DNA from: Jaltomata sinuosa
Lineage: Eukaryota > Streptophyta > Magnoliopsida > Solanales > Solanaceae
NCBI GenBank assembly: GCA_003996215.1
Contig: QJPP01000850.1
Coordinates: 124,001 to 188,000 of the forward strand
Direction: 5' to 3'
Length of the DNA: 64,000 bases
Below are positions 35,081-47,700 of the stretch, one piece after another (the first letter of the stretch is position 1; each line of letters opens with the position of its first letter). A program made the position numbers and the translations under genes. Under the pieces are notes generated by a model. That model was not told the origin of the DNA, ran no database searches, and saw only the letters and a list, made by a program, of their open reading frames with translations.

Positions 35081-36690
35081 TGTCATGACCCAAATTATGG
35101 GATCGTGCAGGCACTTACTCATTTCTAACTCGATAAGAGAACCTCTTTCTACCTATTCATTTATTATGCGAAATTTCTTGAAAACAACATTTTAGAAATA
35201 ATCAACTCAAATGAAGACTCATAAGAATATTAAAAATCTTTGAAAACCATATAAGTGTTTAAATCAATATTATAAAATTTTCCCATGGACCTAGTCTAGA
35301 TATGTTCAAGAGCTTTTAATACAAAGTAATGGTAAGAAAATAAAAGATACAACTTCCACCTGTGGAATGAGATGCGTAGAAGTTGTTGATGGATACTTAT
35401 CACTTCAGCTAAGAGACTTCAGTCAACTTGTAACACACTTATAGCCCAAAAGAGTGTAGCAAGAGTAGTATCGATACACCACACGTACTAGTAGGCATCA
35501 TCAGTCGATTAAGATTAGTTCACATAACACACATACAAATCAACACCATTAGCAGATAATATCATGCAATGACTTCACACAATATTTTCATGTTACTCAT
35601 TCATATATCATTATAATTCCCCAGTAATTCAGGAAGATTCGGATTAGCTTTCTTATTTTAGACCAGCCTCTAACAACAATTTCTAGGCATTTTGTTACCT
35701 CTTTAATAACTTTCCAATGATTACAAACACAATTACTAGTACCTAGTACCATCAAGATTACACGCTCATTATCATTACTTAGTAGTTTGACCACTATGGA
35801 AAATAATGCACTCACGACACCTATAATTCTTCACATATACCTCACCCATAGCCCAAATCAACCCAAAAACAAAAGTTGCAACAACACAAAATTAAGGACT
35901 CAGAAAAGCAAGTAGTCATAACAGCCAGATAAATAAACCGAATCCAGACATATCAATGTAAACAAAGAAAGGACATATAAGTGACCCAATAGATAGAATA
36001 AGTCATTACCAACTTTGCAAATATAACACAGTCACATCACAAACATGGAATCGTGTCTATACTAATCTTACAGATGTATAGCCTTGGTATCTCATCAGTC
36101 TACTCTGTACCATATCTGTACTCACAATAATCACTCATTTATACATACATGCTAAAGGGTCTTATTTCTGCTCAACTAGTAATGACCTGCAGGGGACAAC
36201 CTAGGTAGTCCATGTAACATATAGGCATGGTACCCACTTTATAACATACTTGCTCGTTTGTAAGCTCACATCAAACTCGAGCCACTCAATATTAGAATAG
36301 TATGTATATGCTCAGCCCTTATAATATATCTCAGTATTTTCTCAAATCGTTATCTCTCATGATAGTAACAACAAGTACACAAGAATAGAACAAGTACACA
36401 TTATAGTCATAAGTTATTTACAGTTAGAATTAAAATAATTATCAGCTTATTCATACAAAAATGTCAAGCAAATAATTATCAACCACAAACTACGTCCAAA
36501 GATCAATCAACATATTTATCACTTCATAACATATACAAGAGACTAAATTTAGTCTAGCTTCACATAAACACATGATAACTTCATCCTAATTACCCAACCT
36601 CTTTATCATGCAAAGGATCATTAATTTTGGATTAAGTATGAAACCCTACTATGCATATTACCATCATATTCCTGAACACCACATCGTTAG
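35081..36690 (-). repeat. LTR-derived DNA, minus strand
   Basis: The left edge TGTCATGACCCAAATTATGG resembles the terminal block of plant gypsy LTRs in minus orientation (compare TGTGACGACCTGATTTCTCGG at 41479). Low-complexity, gene-free DNA continues to 36690, where Athila copy A is inserted. No PBS or coding remnant is visible. Confidence 0.4.
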
Positions 36691-38188
36691 TGATGTGCCG
36701 GGATTCTACGACACATTTGACGCCTTTAACTAAGAATACTCGCTGGTTTTTAAGCAACCTTGGTTATTTTTGATGTTTTTATGTTGTATTTGCAGGAAAT
36801 GGAGACAAAGATAGAAAAGGAGTGAAAAATACTCAAGCTAAGTCATACTGGTTAGGCATGACGGAGGGCCTGACGGGTCGTCACACAGGTGACTGACCGT
36901 CAGGGGAGCCACCAAGCCTGGCAGTAGCTAGAGGAGCCTCTGGATATGGGTGACGGTTGGCTTGACGGGTTGTCACACCTGTGACTGACCGTCAGCCAAG
37001 CCATCAGAATGAGGCAGCATGACACTGAATCACTGGATAGTGGCAACAGTTTAAGTGACGGTCCGTCAACAGCCTGATGAACCGTCAGGGAGGCCGTCAA
37101 GTTAGAGCAAATGGAGATTATGCCTTGGATAGTGGCGACGGATGGAGCGATGGTCCATCACAGGCTTGACAAACCGTCAAGGCAAGCCGTCAAAAGCAAC
37201 AACGAGATTCTGATTTTACTTTTGGAACTTTATTTTTCTGGACTAATATAAATACCCAGTGTTAGGGATATTTTTGATATTTAGCATCCGACACTTGCGA
37301 AGTATTATTTTTTTGAGAGCAACTTTGAGAGAAAAGAATGAAGAAAACAATATCTTTGTCTTCTTCCTTGGGATTTTCACCATTGGGGCTCGGATTCTAC
37401 GAAGTTTAAAGTAAAGTAATAATTTTATATTGTAAGAATTTTTTCTGCTCATATGAATACTATTATTTCTTTACTTCGCTTTGCTAGCATGAGTGGCTAA
37501 CTTCCCACAACTAGGGTTGTGGGAGCCATGGAAAAAGTAACAATATAGATTCCGGGTAGCGTTGGGTTGATTTATATGTTGTTCACGTTGTTAATCATGT
37601 TTTATTAACATTTTCTAATGGTTGCAAACATTAGGACATGCCTAGGGTTAGTTTGCTTGAACTAAGAGATTAAAACCGAGTAAATTTGACTAACAACGAG
37701 GATTCAAGACTTTTAACTCTCGTCTTATGATTAATGTTGTAGCAAGATTGATCTACTTGATGTTTTCGATTGAAATGAGAAATTTTACCTTTTCAAGTTC
37801 GACAGAATTAGAAAGGAAATTCGTCTATTTGGTTGAGAGACGCGTAGATGATAACATGAATTCAATCACATCGTGATAGACATATGGAAAGAACCCGATT
37901 AAGCTTTAAATCAAAATTATTACGATGCCATGGTGAACACTTATCTAGTTCACTTATCATATTGCTTTTAAACTCTTGTAAATTCGTCGATTGTTATCTA
38001 AATTGTTTGAAAGTTGATAATTATAAACCCCCCCAAATCACCGGGAACTATCGATTAATAGTCAACTAAACTACTAACGACTTAATTTACACTTTATTCC
38101 CTGTGGCATCGACCCCAACCTTGGTTGGGTTCTATATTTGACAATGACCGCTTGCACTTCTTAATTGAAGTGTAATTTGGGAGTATCA
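36691..38188 (+). repeat. 5' LTR of Athila copy A
   Basis: It runs TGATGTGCCGGG...GAGTATCA, 1498 bp, with TGAT/ATCA ends, directly before a tRNA-Asp PBS. U3 (36859-37192) is packed with TGACGG/CCGTCA motifs, many paired as inverted repeats. TATAAATA follows at 37247-37254. A donor-like TTG|GTAAGA-style site (TTGTAAGA) lies at 37432 and is conserved in copies B and C. Confidence 0.85.
37247..37254 (+). promoter_or_regulatory. TATA box in LTR of copy A
   Basis: TATAAATA followed by CCC and TGTTAGG. The same block is at 54117 and 59558 in the B and C LTRs. Confidence 0.75.
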
Positions 38189-38193
38189 AATTT

Positions 38194-38211
38194 TGGCGCT
38201 GTTGCCGGGGA
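38194..38211 (+). other. primer binding site (tRNA-Asp type), copy A
   Basis: TGGCGCTGTTGCCGGGGA has one mismatch to the complement of the tRNA-Asp 3' end. Confidence 0.8.
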
Positions 38212-38320
38212 ATACGGTTGTTAATTAAGTCCGGTGTGTTTGGTTGACTCTTAGTCATACTTTCCTGACTTACTTTTATTTGTTGTTTTTGTTTTATTTC
38301 TACAGGGTACATAGTTGTGC

Positions 38321-40780
38321 ATGCCAAGTACCCGGCGCTCAGGTGAACCAACATTACCTTACGATACCGAGCTTGCTAGAACGTTAAGGCGAACCATGAA
38401 TGCACAACAACAAGAGGCAGCGAGACTCGCTGCAGCTCAGCAAGCCCAACAACATTTGAATGCTGATGATATTGAGGATGATGTTGGGTTGGATGATGAG
38501 ACTTTAGTGGGTGAGGGAAGACCGACGGATATTGTTAAGAATAATGCTCCAGCCGACCAGAGGCCACAACAGCGAGGTAGAGGTCGACAACAACCAAGGC
38601 AGTATGCTTTGGATGATGATGAGGATATCGACTTAGATGGAGTTGGAGCTACGGGCGCCATTGTTCTTCCTCCGCTAGCGCCCAGGGCCAAGTTCAACAT
38701 TACTAGCACAATGATTCAACTGTTGAATTTGAGAGGGTTGTTCGTGGTATGGCTTGTGATGATCCCAATAGGCACCTGATGAATTTTGTGAGCATCTGCA
38801 AGTCGTTTGAATTTTTGGGAGTGAATCAGACGGCCATCAGGCTTAGGTTGTTCCTGCTTTCTCTGTCGGATAAAGCAACGATGTGGTTGACTGAGCTAAC
38901 TCCTGATTCTATAACAACCTGGGGAGAGTTGAAAGGAGATTTCCTAGAAAGGTTCTTTCCTCCCTCTAGGATGATACAGTTGAGGGACAAAATCAGCAAT
39001 TTCAGGCAACAACCTCATGAGGCCTTACATGAGACCTGGTTGTGGTTCAATAAAAAGCTGACACAATGCCCAAACCATCAGTTGACTGATAATTTTTTGA
39101 TGCAGACATTATACAAGGCACTGAATTTGGCTACCAAGCCAACACTGGATAATGCAGCAGGTGGAGCATTTATGGGTCTTACCTTTATCGATGCCACAAC
39201 TATTTTGGACCGGCTCACTAAAACCAACAGGGCCTGGCATAAATGAGATACAGAGGTAGATGCTAGCACTTATGCAGTCGGTATGTCAGCGGAACAACGC
39301 AGGAAAAAGGAAGAGCGGGACCAAGATATGGCCCATCTGAAAATGCAAATGGACCTATTGACAAAACATTTGCTGTCAGGAGGTATGGAGAAAGTGAAAG
39401 TTTTGGGTTCCCAAGGTAGAGCAGCAGAGTCTGAATCTGATGAGAAGGCTAATTATTTTGGGGGTTTCTAGGCCAATGGCCAGGGGAACCAAGGTCGGAA
39501 CTATCAGAAGGACAACTACTATGAGAAAGCTGGCTACAGAGATCGTGATCAGGGGAACTGGAAGAATAAAACTGATAGAGGTGGGATGTACGTACCACCT
39601 GGTAATTGGGAAAGAGCTAGCAATGAGACAGGGACGTCCAAATTGGAGAATATGATGGCGAAGATGTTGTTGAAGGTGGAATCTACTAACTCTGGAGTAA
39701 AGGAAATGAAATCTGAATTATCTTCAATGAGTCAGTTGGTGGATTCTCATTCCACCTTAATCAAGCAGTTAGAGCAACAAATGAGTCAAATCTCGGCGTC
39801 TCTAAATCAAAGGAAAGCTATTACATTGCCGAGTGACACCATTCAAAACCCAAGGAACGACGGGAATTGTATGGCGATCACCATAAGAAGCGGTAAGACA
39901 TTACCGAAATCACATCCAATAATTCAAAAGCAGAAAGATGATGTTATTGACGAAGATGAGCTCATTGATGATGAAAAGGTGAGTGATGAGGGTGTGGGTG
40001 TTCATGTTGAAAAACCCACTTTGGTAGAGGATGATTCTAAATTGCTCACGGAGAAGAGCAAGGAAGTTAAAAAACTTCCAAAACAAATGCCAAAGCCTCC
40101 TCCTACTTTCCCCCATAGGATAAAAAAGAAGGTGGAAGACGGGAAATTCCATAAGTTTATCACCATGCTCAAGCAGATCTTTGTGAATATCCCTCTGGTG
40201 GATGCGCTTGAACAAATGCCCGGTTATGCCAAGTTCATGAAGGACTTGATCACAAAGAAAAGCAATCGAAAAGAGACCAGAACCACGTGAAAAAAGGTCG
40301 AGGTCGGTAAGTTTTGAACCAGAAGTCAACCTCCACCATTGTAGCGCCATTTCATCAAGGTCGCTAGTCCAAAATAAAAAATACCCGGGTGCGTTCACTA
40401 TTCCTTGCACCATCAGGGAGTTTAATTTTGCAAAAGCTCTTTGTGACTTGGGGGCTAGCATAAACTTGATGCCTTTGGCTATCTAGTGGCAGTTGGGCTT
40501 AGGAGCCCCCAAACCGGCGACTGTGAGAATGTTGATGGCTGATAGATGGATTAAACGGTCGGTGTGTATTTTGTATGATGTGCTTGTAAAGGTGGGAAAG
40601 TTCATCTTTTCGGCAGACTTCGTGATTTTGGACTGCGAAGTGAACTTTGAAGTCCCTATTATATTAGGACGACCCTTCTTAGTAACCACAAGAGTTTCTG
40701 TTGAAAAGAGATTTGTTGTAGAGACGTTGGCAGCAGTTATGATGAACTTCGACGATGATGACATCGAAGATTATGAATAA
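38321..40780 (+). pseudogene. Athila copy A gag-protease, broken
   Basis: From ATG 38321 (MPSTRRSGE) the frame gives the Athila-type gag: an acidic N-terminus, LPPLAPRAKFNITSTMIQLL, the gag core (HLMNFVSICKSF ... FRQQPHEALHET), a QG-rich linker, a coiled-coil-like stretch, then the protease motif D-L-G-A-S (about 40448). Breaks are a frameshift near 38745, a TGA at 39244-39246, a TAG at 39469-39471 and a short insertion ending in a stop near 40288. It has an insert (about 38500-38615) that B and C lack. Gag would form the particle and protease would cut the polyprotein; this copy is dead. Confidence 0.85.
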
Positions 40781-41478
40781 ATTGTAAATGCTCTGGTTTG
40801 AATGGGGTAACATTTTTACGCCCCAAAGAAATTAGATCTTTACTTAAAGAACAGGCCGACACCTCCTGCAAAGCCTTCTATTGAGGAGGCGCCGATGTTA
40901 GAGCTGAAAGAGTTGCCAGGCCATCTGAGGTATGTATTTTTAGGTGATAAAGATACCTTACCTGTGATCATTGCGGCAGACCTTGTGGAAACACAAGTTG
41001 AAGCTTACTGTCCATACTGAGGAGACACAAGAGAGCAATCGACTGGACCATTGAGGATATTATTGGCATCCCGCCAGGTATTTGTACTCACAAGATACTG
41101 TTAGAAGAAGATTGCACTCCCACCACTGAGCACCAGAGGAGACTGAATCTGTCAATGCAAGAGGTGGTGAAGGAAGAAATCATCAAATGGCTCGATGCTG
41201 AAGTGGTGTACCCAATTTCTGATAGAAAATGGGTAAGCCCAGTGCAATGTGTTCCTAAGAAGGGAGGGATGACTGTGGTAGCTAATGAAAAAAATGAGCT
41301 TATTCTATTAAGACCTATCACGGGGTGGCGAGTCTGTATGGATTACTGGAAGCTCAACTCGTGGACTCTTCGTGACCATTTCCCCATGCCCTTTATGGAT
41401 CAAATGCTGGATAGATTAGCTGGCAGGGGTTGGTACTGCTTTTTTGATGGATATTCGAGGTACTACCAAATATCTATC
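40781..41478 (+). pseudogene. Athila copy A pol, N-terminal part of RT
   Basis: After a degraded pro-RT linker (LELKELPGHLRYVFLGD near 40900), the RT N-terminus runs from about 41155 (EVVKEEIIKWLDA, WVSPVQCVPKKGG, CMDYWKLNSWT, DRLAGRGWYCFFDGYS) to YYQISI at 41478. The next codons lie at 52811, beyond an inserted minus-strand element. The wording is diagnostic of the Athila/Tat side of Ty3/gypsy. Confidence 0.9.
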
Positions 41479-44400
41479 TGTGACGACCTGATTTCTCGGT
41501 TATGATGGCACCTACAACCCCCTGTAGGTGAACCAAACCCCGTAGCCCAGGACAGTTAGTAATGGGCTACTATCTAACAAATAAGGGAACAAGATGAAGA
41601 GAATAGATAACAGGGATATAAATATATACATATGCAGAAACTGAATCAAACCCCAAGACCTGGTATCATAGTATAGAGCCAAAACTACATACATGGAGTG
41701 CAAACGATCCAAAAGAATATATACAAATGTCTCTGAATGGTAATAGATTACATAAAGCAAAAGATAAACTAAAGTTAAGCTTCGATCGCCAAGAGCTCAC
41801 CCTCAGTCTGAAGTAGTCCCCAACAGATCTCCAAGCACGAATCACAGCGATCTAACGGCGATGACCCACGCTAGGATCTGCATCAACAGATGCAGGGGGT
41901 AGGGTGAGCACCAAATGCAAAGCATAAGGTACCCAGTAGGTATCATAGGTCGACTGGACACATATAAGATAAAAGCGTAGTAACAGACAGAATAGAATCA
42001 AGCAGTCACAGAAATCAACGAAAGGTACACAGGAACTAGCCCAGAGGGAAATCAACAGAACCATATGTGAGGCTAGTAAGCAGAATATACACACCATAGG
42101 AACAGGTGAAAATAAGAAATAACGCACCTGGGGTCCTTGCAATAACAGTGTATACATAATAAGTTTACGAAATGGACGGCATACCAGTAACCTCAAGTGT
42201 AAGAAGAGAGAGAGTAATGATAGGCATGCTCAGAGAAAGGAATCAAACTCAACTAATCATAGCAATCTCAAAACCTAGAAACTAATAGTCTAGTAGTAAC
42301 CAATATCATACTTAGCCATAATAGGGAACAATTCTGTAAGTAAATAGCAAGAGTCTACCTACAGTCCCCCGGCCGCCCATACAACCGAGGAACACAAACA
42401 AGTGAAAACAAAACCCTCCGGCATCCCATACTACCGGAGCGTACAATCAACAAACAACAAACAAGGGTGGAGCCTCAAACAATGAATGATATGATGCATG
42501 AAGGTCTCAAGTGAAATGGTATCTCTGTATGTACCTCCTCCGGTGCCGCTCCGGCCCAGCAGGTAGGTTCCATGGAAGGACACTTCCCGTATACCTCTAC
42601 TCCACTGTATACCCTTCATCCAGCACACGCAGCCCGCAGCCCCTGGCCCAAATGGCAAGGTCCATGGAGGTCCCAGACCCCATACTAAAACTCAGTACCA
42701 AAACATGTCATCCGGAAGCAAGTCCGGGTCCAAGATAGAGACCCAGTCTCAAATATGCATGCCCAGACCCTGTCCAAGACTAAAGTAGTAGGAAAATATC
42801 TCAAAAACCCCTCCAAGGGTGCCCGGGCATAACCGGGTCTAAACAGTAGAAAGTCATCTCAGGTTCTCGGTCCGACCGAGGCTAAAAGTCATCTCAAGTA
42901 GCAAGAAAACTCAACTAGCACCCCGGCCCTGCCGAGTCTAGCGTTAATCGTAAAACTGGTGATTTAAAACACAATTTTACTTTCTTTTACCCACGAATAT
43001 TCACAAGTTAAATCAAACCATTTCCAAATTATTTCCATAAAAAATGGGCCCCCCAGGCCATGCAAGGTTTAGAAAATAGTGCCAGTGGGCCCGAAGCCCA
43101 GACCGTAGTAAAACATGTATAAAACCTCTTTATATGCATGAAAATGGTATGATCAAACACAATAGCTGCCCAGCAGCTCACAATCAACCTATCGACCCTG
43201 CACAGGCCCACAGCTACTCAGCAAGCATAACCAGCCTAGAAGGATAATTCTATGCCCGGGACTCGCGGACATTCCCAAAATCCCACCTTCTATGTTCCAG
43301 AGTCAACAAGGCCTCGCAGGACCACAAGGTAAATAAAATATATCCGCAAATACTACACACAACGGAGGAATAAAAATAGGCGGACATGAATAAAGCGGTC
43401 AAGGTCTGTGGTACCAACCTAATAAACCAACCCAAGGATGCCCATTAATACAATTTTATTCTATGTATGTGGAGTCTAGGGAAAATACACCGTAACCTAC
43501 CTGTCGTCCGGTGACAAGCTCGAACCTCTCCGAAAAGAAGCTCTGAAACGAAATCAAACTTGAACTAGAGCTTGAATAACTTGACGTAGATAATTGATTT
43601 TTTTAATATCGCATCAAAATATTTTTCCACACCTAATTTCTTCAACCTATAAAGATACATATAGTAGTGGTATGCCTATATGCGTACAGGAGCTTATCCA
43701 TTTTGCTAAAGTCAGCAAAATATACATATGTATATGTACTGCCAACTTAGTGCATTATGATGCCATCTCTCACCATTAGCTTGCTGGCCACTTCCTCCAC
43801 CTCCACGTGGAATGGAGGTGGCAACCAATATATTCACTTCCCAATATATATCTACTCGGGTATTGCATAAGTTCATGGTAAAATAAATATAGCTTTTTGA
43901 ATATACCATAATTAATAGAAAATTATTTCAAATAAAACCTACTATATTATAATAATAATTTTTAACAACACTAAATTTACTATCTCTGTTAAAATATTAT
44001 AATGTATAAAAACCTTTTAAAATAAATACATATACAATTATATCGTAACAAAAATATTTTTCATAAACCTTTAAAATATTTTAAAAAGGTAATAATAATT
44101 TAACTTTTTAGCAAATTCAACTTTCAAATAAAATATTTTCAAATACACGCGATGTTAATAAATTCTCAAACCTTGGCTCGCAATTCACCAACGCATGATT
44201 TTGATACTCAAGAACTCTCTTGGAATCCTCCCTTATGTTTTCTCACTGTTTTAGAACTGAAATGACGTTTTAAAACGTGAAGCTGAGGCTTAAATCGAGT
44301 TTGACCCAACCCGGTTCGCGACCCGGTTCGCAACCCAGTTCCTGCCAGACAGTCCGCGGTAAAATAGTCATAACTTTTTACTCCGCGATCAGTTGGATGT

Positions 44401-44707
44401 GAGGTTTTGTGCGTTGGAAACTAGACTCGTAGACCTTCGATTTGGTATTTTGGGGGACTTCTAACTCTTTATATATTGAGAGAAAAGCGCCGAGATATTT
44501 TACCCAAAGTTCAGAAAATTTATTAAAGGAACTTACGATAACTTTTGCCGACTTACTCGTCTTCAAAACTTATCATACGACCAAACAAATGGACCCGGCA
44601 CTGAAATACCGGTCCTGACAAGCCTTAAGTGACTTGGGGCCGCTACAAACAAGCTCTAACGGTTCAAGGAAAATGTATACGTGGAAATAACCGGAAGGGT
44701 CATTACA
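41479..44707 (-). repeat. 3' LTR of the minus-strand Tekay-type element
   Basis: On the minus strand it starts TGTAATGACCC at 44707 and ends GTCGTCACA at 41479 (3229 bp). U3 holds ACCCGGTT-type direct repeats (44308-44340). A donor-like ACAG|GTAGGT lies near 43500 on the minus strand. The terminal 318 bp (41479-41796) have no match in the other LTR. Confidence 0.9.
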
Positions 44708-44717
44708 TCATCCACTA

Positions 44718-47700
44718 CTAAAAAGGACTTTCGTCCTCGAAAGTCAAGGTCAAGGGGGTACCTGAAGGGTCGAACAACTGCGGATACTGAGCCTGCATAT
44801 CTCTCTCGGTCTCCCAGGTAGCCTCCTCGACTGGATGGTGCCTCCACTGAACCTTAACAACCGGGATCTCTCGAGACCTCAATCTCCTGACATCTCTGGC
44901 CAAAATAGCTGTCGGCTCCTCAACAAAGGCTAAATCCTCACCCAACTGAACTGAATCCCACTGCAACACATGAGACTCATCTGGGACATACCGACGCAAT
45001 ATCGAAACGTGAAATACAGGATGTATAGCCGAAAACATCGGAGGCAAGGATAGCTGATAGGCAACGCTACCAACCCTCTAAAGAATCTCAAACGGCCCAA
45101 TGTATCTGGGGCTAAGCTTGCCCCGCCTACTAAATCTCATCACGCCCTTCATGGGCGATACACGAAGAAACACCAAGTCACCGACACTAAACTCCAAGGC
45201 ACGAAGCCTACAATAAGCATAACTCTTCTTCCTACTCTGAGCTGCCTGAAGTCTGTCCTGAATCACTCGGACTCGGTCTAAGGAATCTCGAAGCAAATCT
45301 GTGCTCTGTGGCCCAGCACTAAAACCATCAAACCAACCTACCGGTGATCTGCAACGCCTGCCATACAAAGCCTCAAAAGGTTCCATGCCGATACTCGAAT
45401 CGAAGCTGTTATTATAAGCAAACTCTGCCAAGGGAACAAACTGATCCCATGAACCTCCAAAGTCAAGAACACAAGCCCGAAGCATGTCCACCAGAATCTG
45501 AATGGTCCTCTCGGACTGGCCATCTGTCTGAGGGTGGAAAGCGGTACTAAGATAAACCTTTGTACCCAAATCTCACTGAATAGCCCTCCAGAACTGAGAT
45601 GTGAACTGAGTGTCGCGGTCTGAAATGATAGAAGCTGGAACCCCCTGCAACCGAACAATCTCACGAAGGTAGATCTGAGCTAACCTCTCTGCGCCATAAG
45701 AAGTCTGAATCGGCAAGAAATGTGCTGACTTAGTCAGCCTATCAACAATCACCCATATGGAATCAAACCCATGAGAAGTACGAGGCAAACCAACAACAAA
45801 GTCCATAGTAATCCCTTCCCACTTCCACTCAGGAATGGGAAGTCGCTGCATCAAACCACTAGGTCTCATGTGCTCAAATTTAACCTGTTGATAGTTCAAG
45901 GACCGAGATATAAAATCCGCTATATCCCGCTTCATACCACTCCACCAGTAAAGTTGTCTCAAGTCTCTATACATCTTTGTTGTGCCAGGGTGAATGTAGT
46001 ATCTAGTACAATGTGCCTCATGAAGTATCAACTGAATCAAAACACTAATCCTCGGAACACAAAGGCGACTATCAAACCTCAGAACCCCATCTGAATCTAG
46101 AGTAGCCCGACTGGTCTCACCCTGAACAACCTGATCACGAAGGTCACACAACTGCTGATCCTCAAGCTGATGGCTCTGAATCTGATCAATCAAAGTAGAA
46201 CGAACCTCAACACTGGCGAGAACTCTGCTAGGATCCGACAAGTCAAGCCTAACTAAACGGTTAGCCAAGGACTGGATTTCCAAGGCTAACGGTCGCTCTG
46301 AAACTGAAAGAGAAGCTAGGCTACCCATACTCTCTGTCTTTCGACTCAAGGCATCCGCTACCATGTTTGCCTTGCCCGGATGATACAGAATAGTGAAGTC
46401 ATAGTCTTTCAGTACCTCAACCCATCTCCTCTGTCTCGAGTTCAACTCTCGCTGACTCGTGATATACTGAAGACTACGGTGATCGGTGAAGATCTCACAG
46501 TGAACTCCATATAGGTAATGCCTCCAGATCTTAAGCGCGAAAACTACCGCCGCCAACTCTAAGTCATGAGTGGGGTAGTTGCGCTCCTGAATCTTCAGCT
46601 ACCTCGATGCATATGCTATTACTTGACCCTGCTGCATCAACACACAACAAAGACTAACCCCAGAAGCATCACAATACACGGAGAAGCTCTGACCCTCAAC
46701 CGGCAAAGTCAAAACTGGAGCTGAAGTTAATAAGGCCTTAAGCCTCTGGAAGCTATCCTCACACTGATCCAACCACTGAAATGGGACATCCTTCCTAGTC
46801 AGCATAGTCAAGGGTGCTTCTATGGAAGAGAATCCCTTAACAAACCGTCGGTAGTAACCTGCTAACCCAATAAAGCTGCAGACCTCAGTAGCAGTAGTAA
46901 GTCTAGGCCAATCACAAACAGCAGAAATCTTTCCCGGGTCAACCCTAATCACATCCTTAGAAACCACGTGCCCTAGGAATGCAACTGACTCAGGCCAAAA
47001 CTCACACTTTGAGAACTTGGCATACAGCCGATGATCTCTCAAAGTTTGGAGTATAACCCTCAAGTGCTGCTCATGCTCATCTCTACCACGCGAGTATACC
47101 AAGATGTCGTCTATAAAAACTATCACAAATAAGCCCAAATACGGGCCAAGAACCATATGCATCAAATTCATAAAGGCTGCGGGGGCATTAGTCAACCCAA
47201 AAGACAACACCAGGAACTCATAATGGCCATAACGTGTCCTGAATGCTGTCCTAGGGATGTCCTCTGCCCTAATCCTCAACTGATGGTAGCCAGACCTCAA
47301 ATCAATCTTCGAAAACACGACTGAACCCTGAAACTGGTCAAACAAGTCATCAATCCTCGGCATCGGATACCTATTCTTCACTGTCACCCTATTCAGCTGC
47401 CGATAATCAACACACATGCGCATCGACCCATCCTTCTTCTTCACAAAGAGAGCAGGAGCACCCAAGATGACACAATAGGTTTAATAAACCCCTTAGCTAA
47501 CAGATCCTGAAGCTGCTCCTTAAGCTCCCTCAACTCAGCAGGAGCCATCCGGTAAGGAGAAATAGAAATGGGCCTGGTGCCCGGCTCTAACTCAATAGCG
47601 AAATCAATATCTCTCTCAGGTGGAAGTCCTGGCAGGTCGGTAGGAAACACATCGAGGAAGTCTCTAACCACAGAAACAAACTCAGGAGAAGTAGGGTCAA

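Noticed and set aside
36900..37100. Minus-strand frame in the copy A LTR
   Set aside because: It is produced by the repeated TGACGG/CCGTCA motifs in U3, not by a gene.
42511..42738. Open frames inside the minus-strand element's LTRs (also 50533-50760)
   Set aside because: Both LTR copies have them, in different states of opening; no protein family resemblance.
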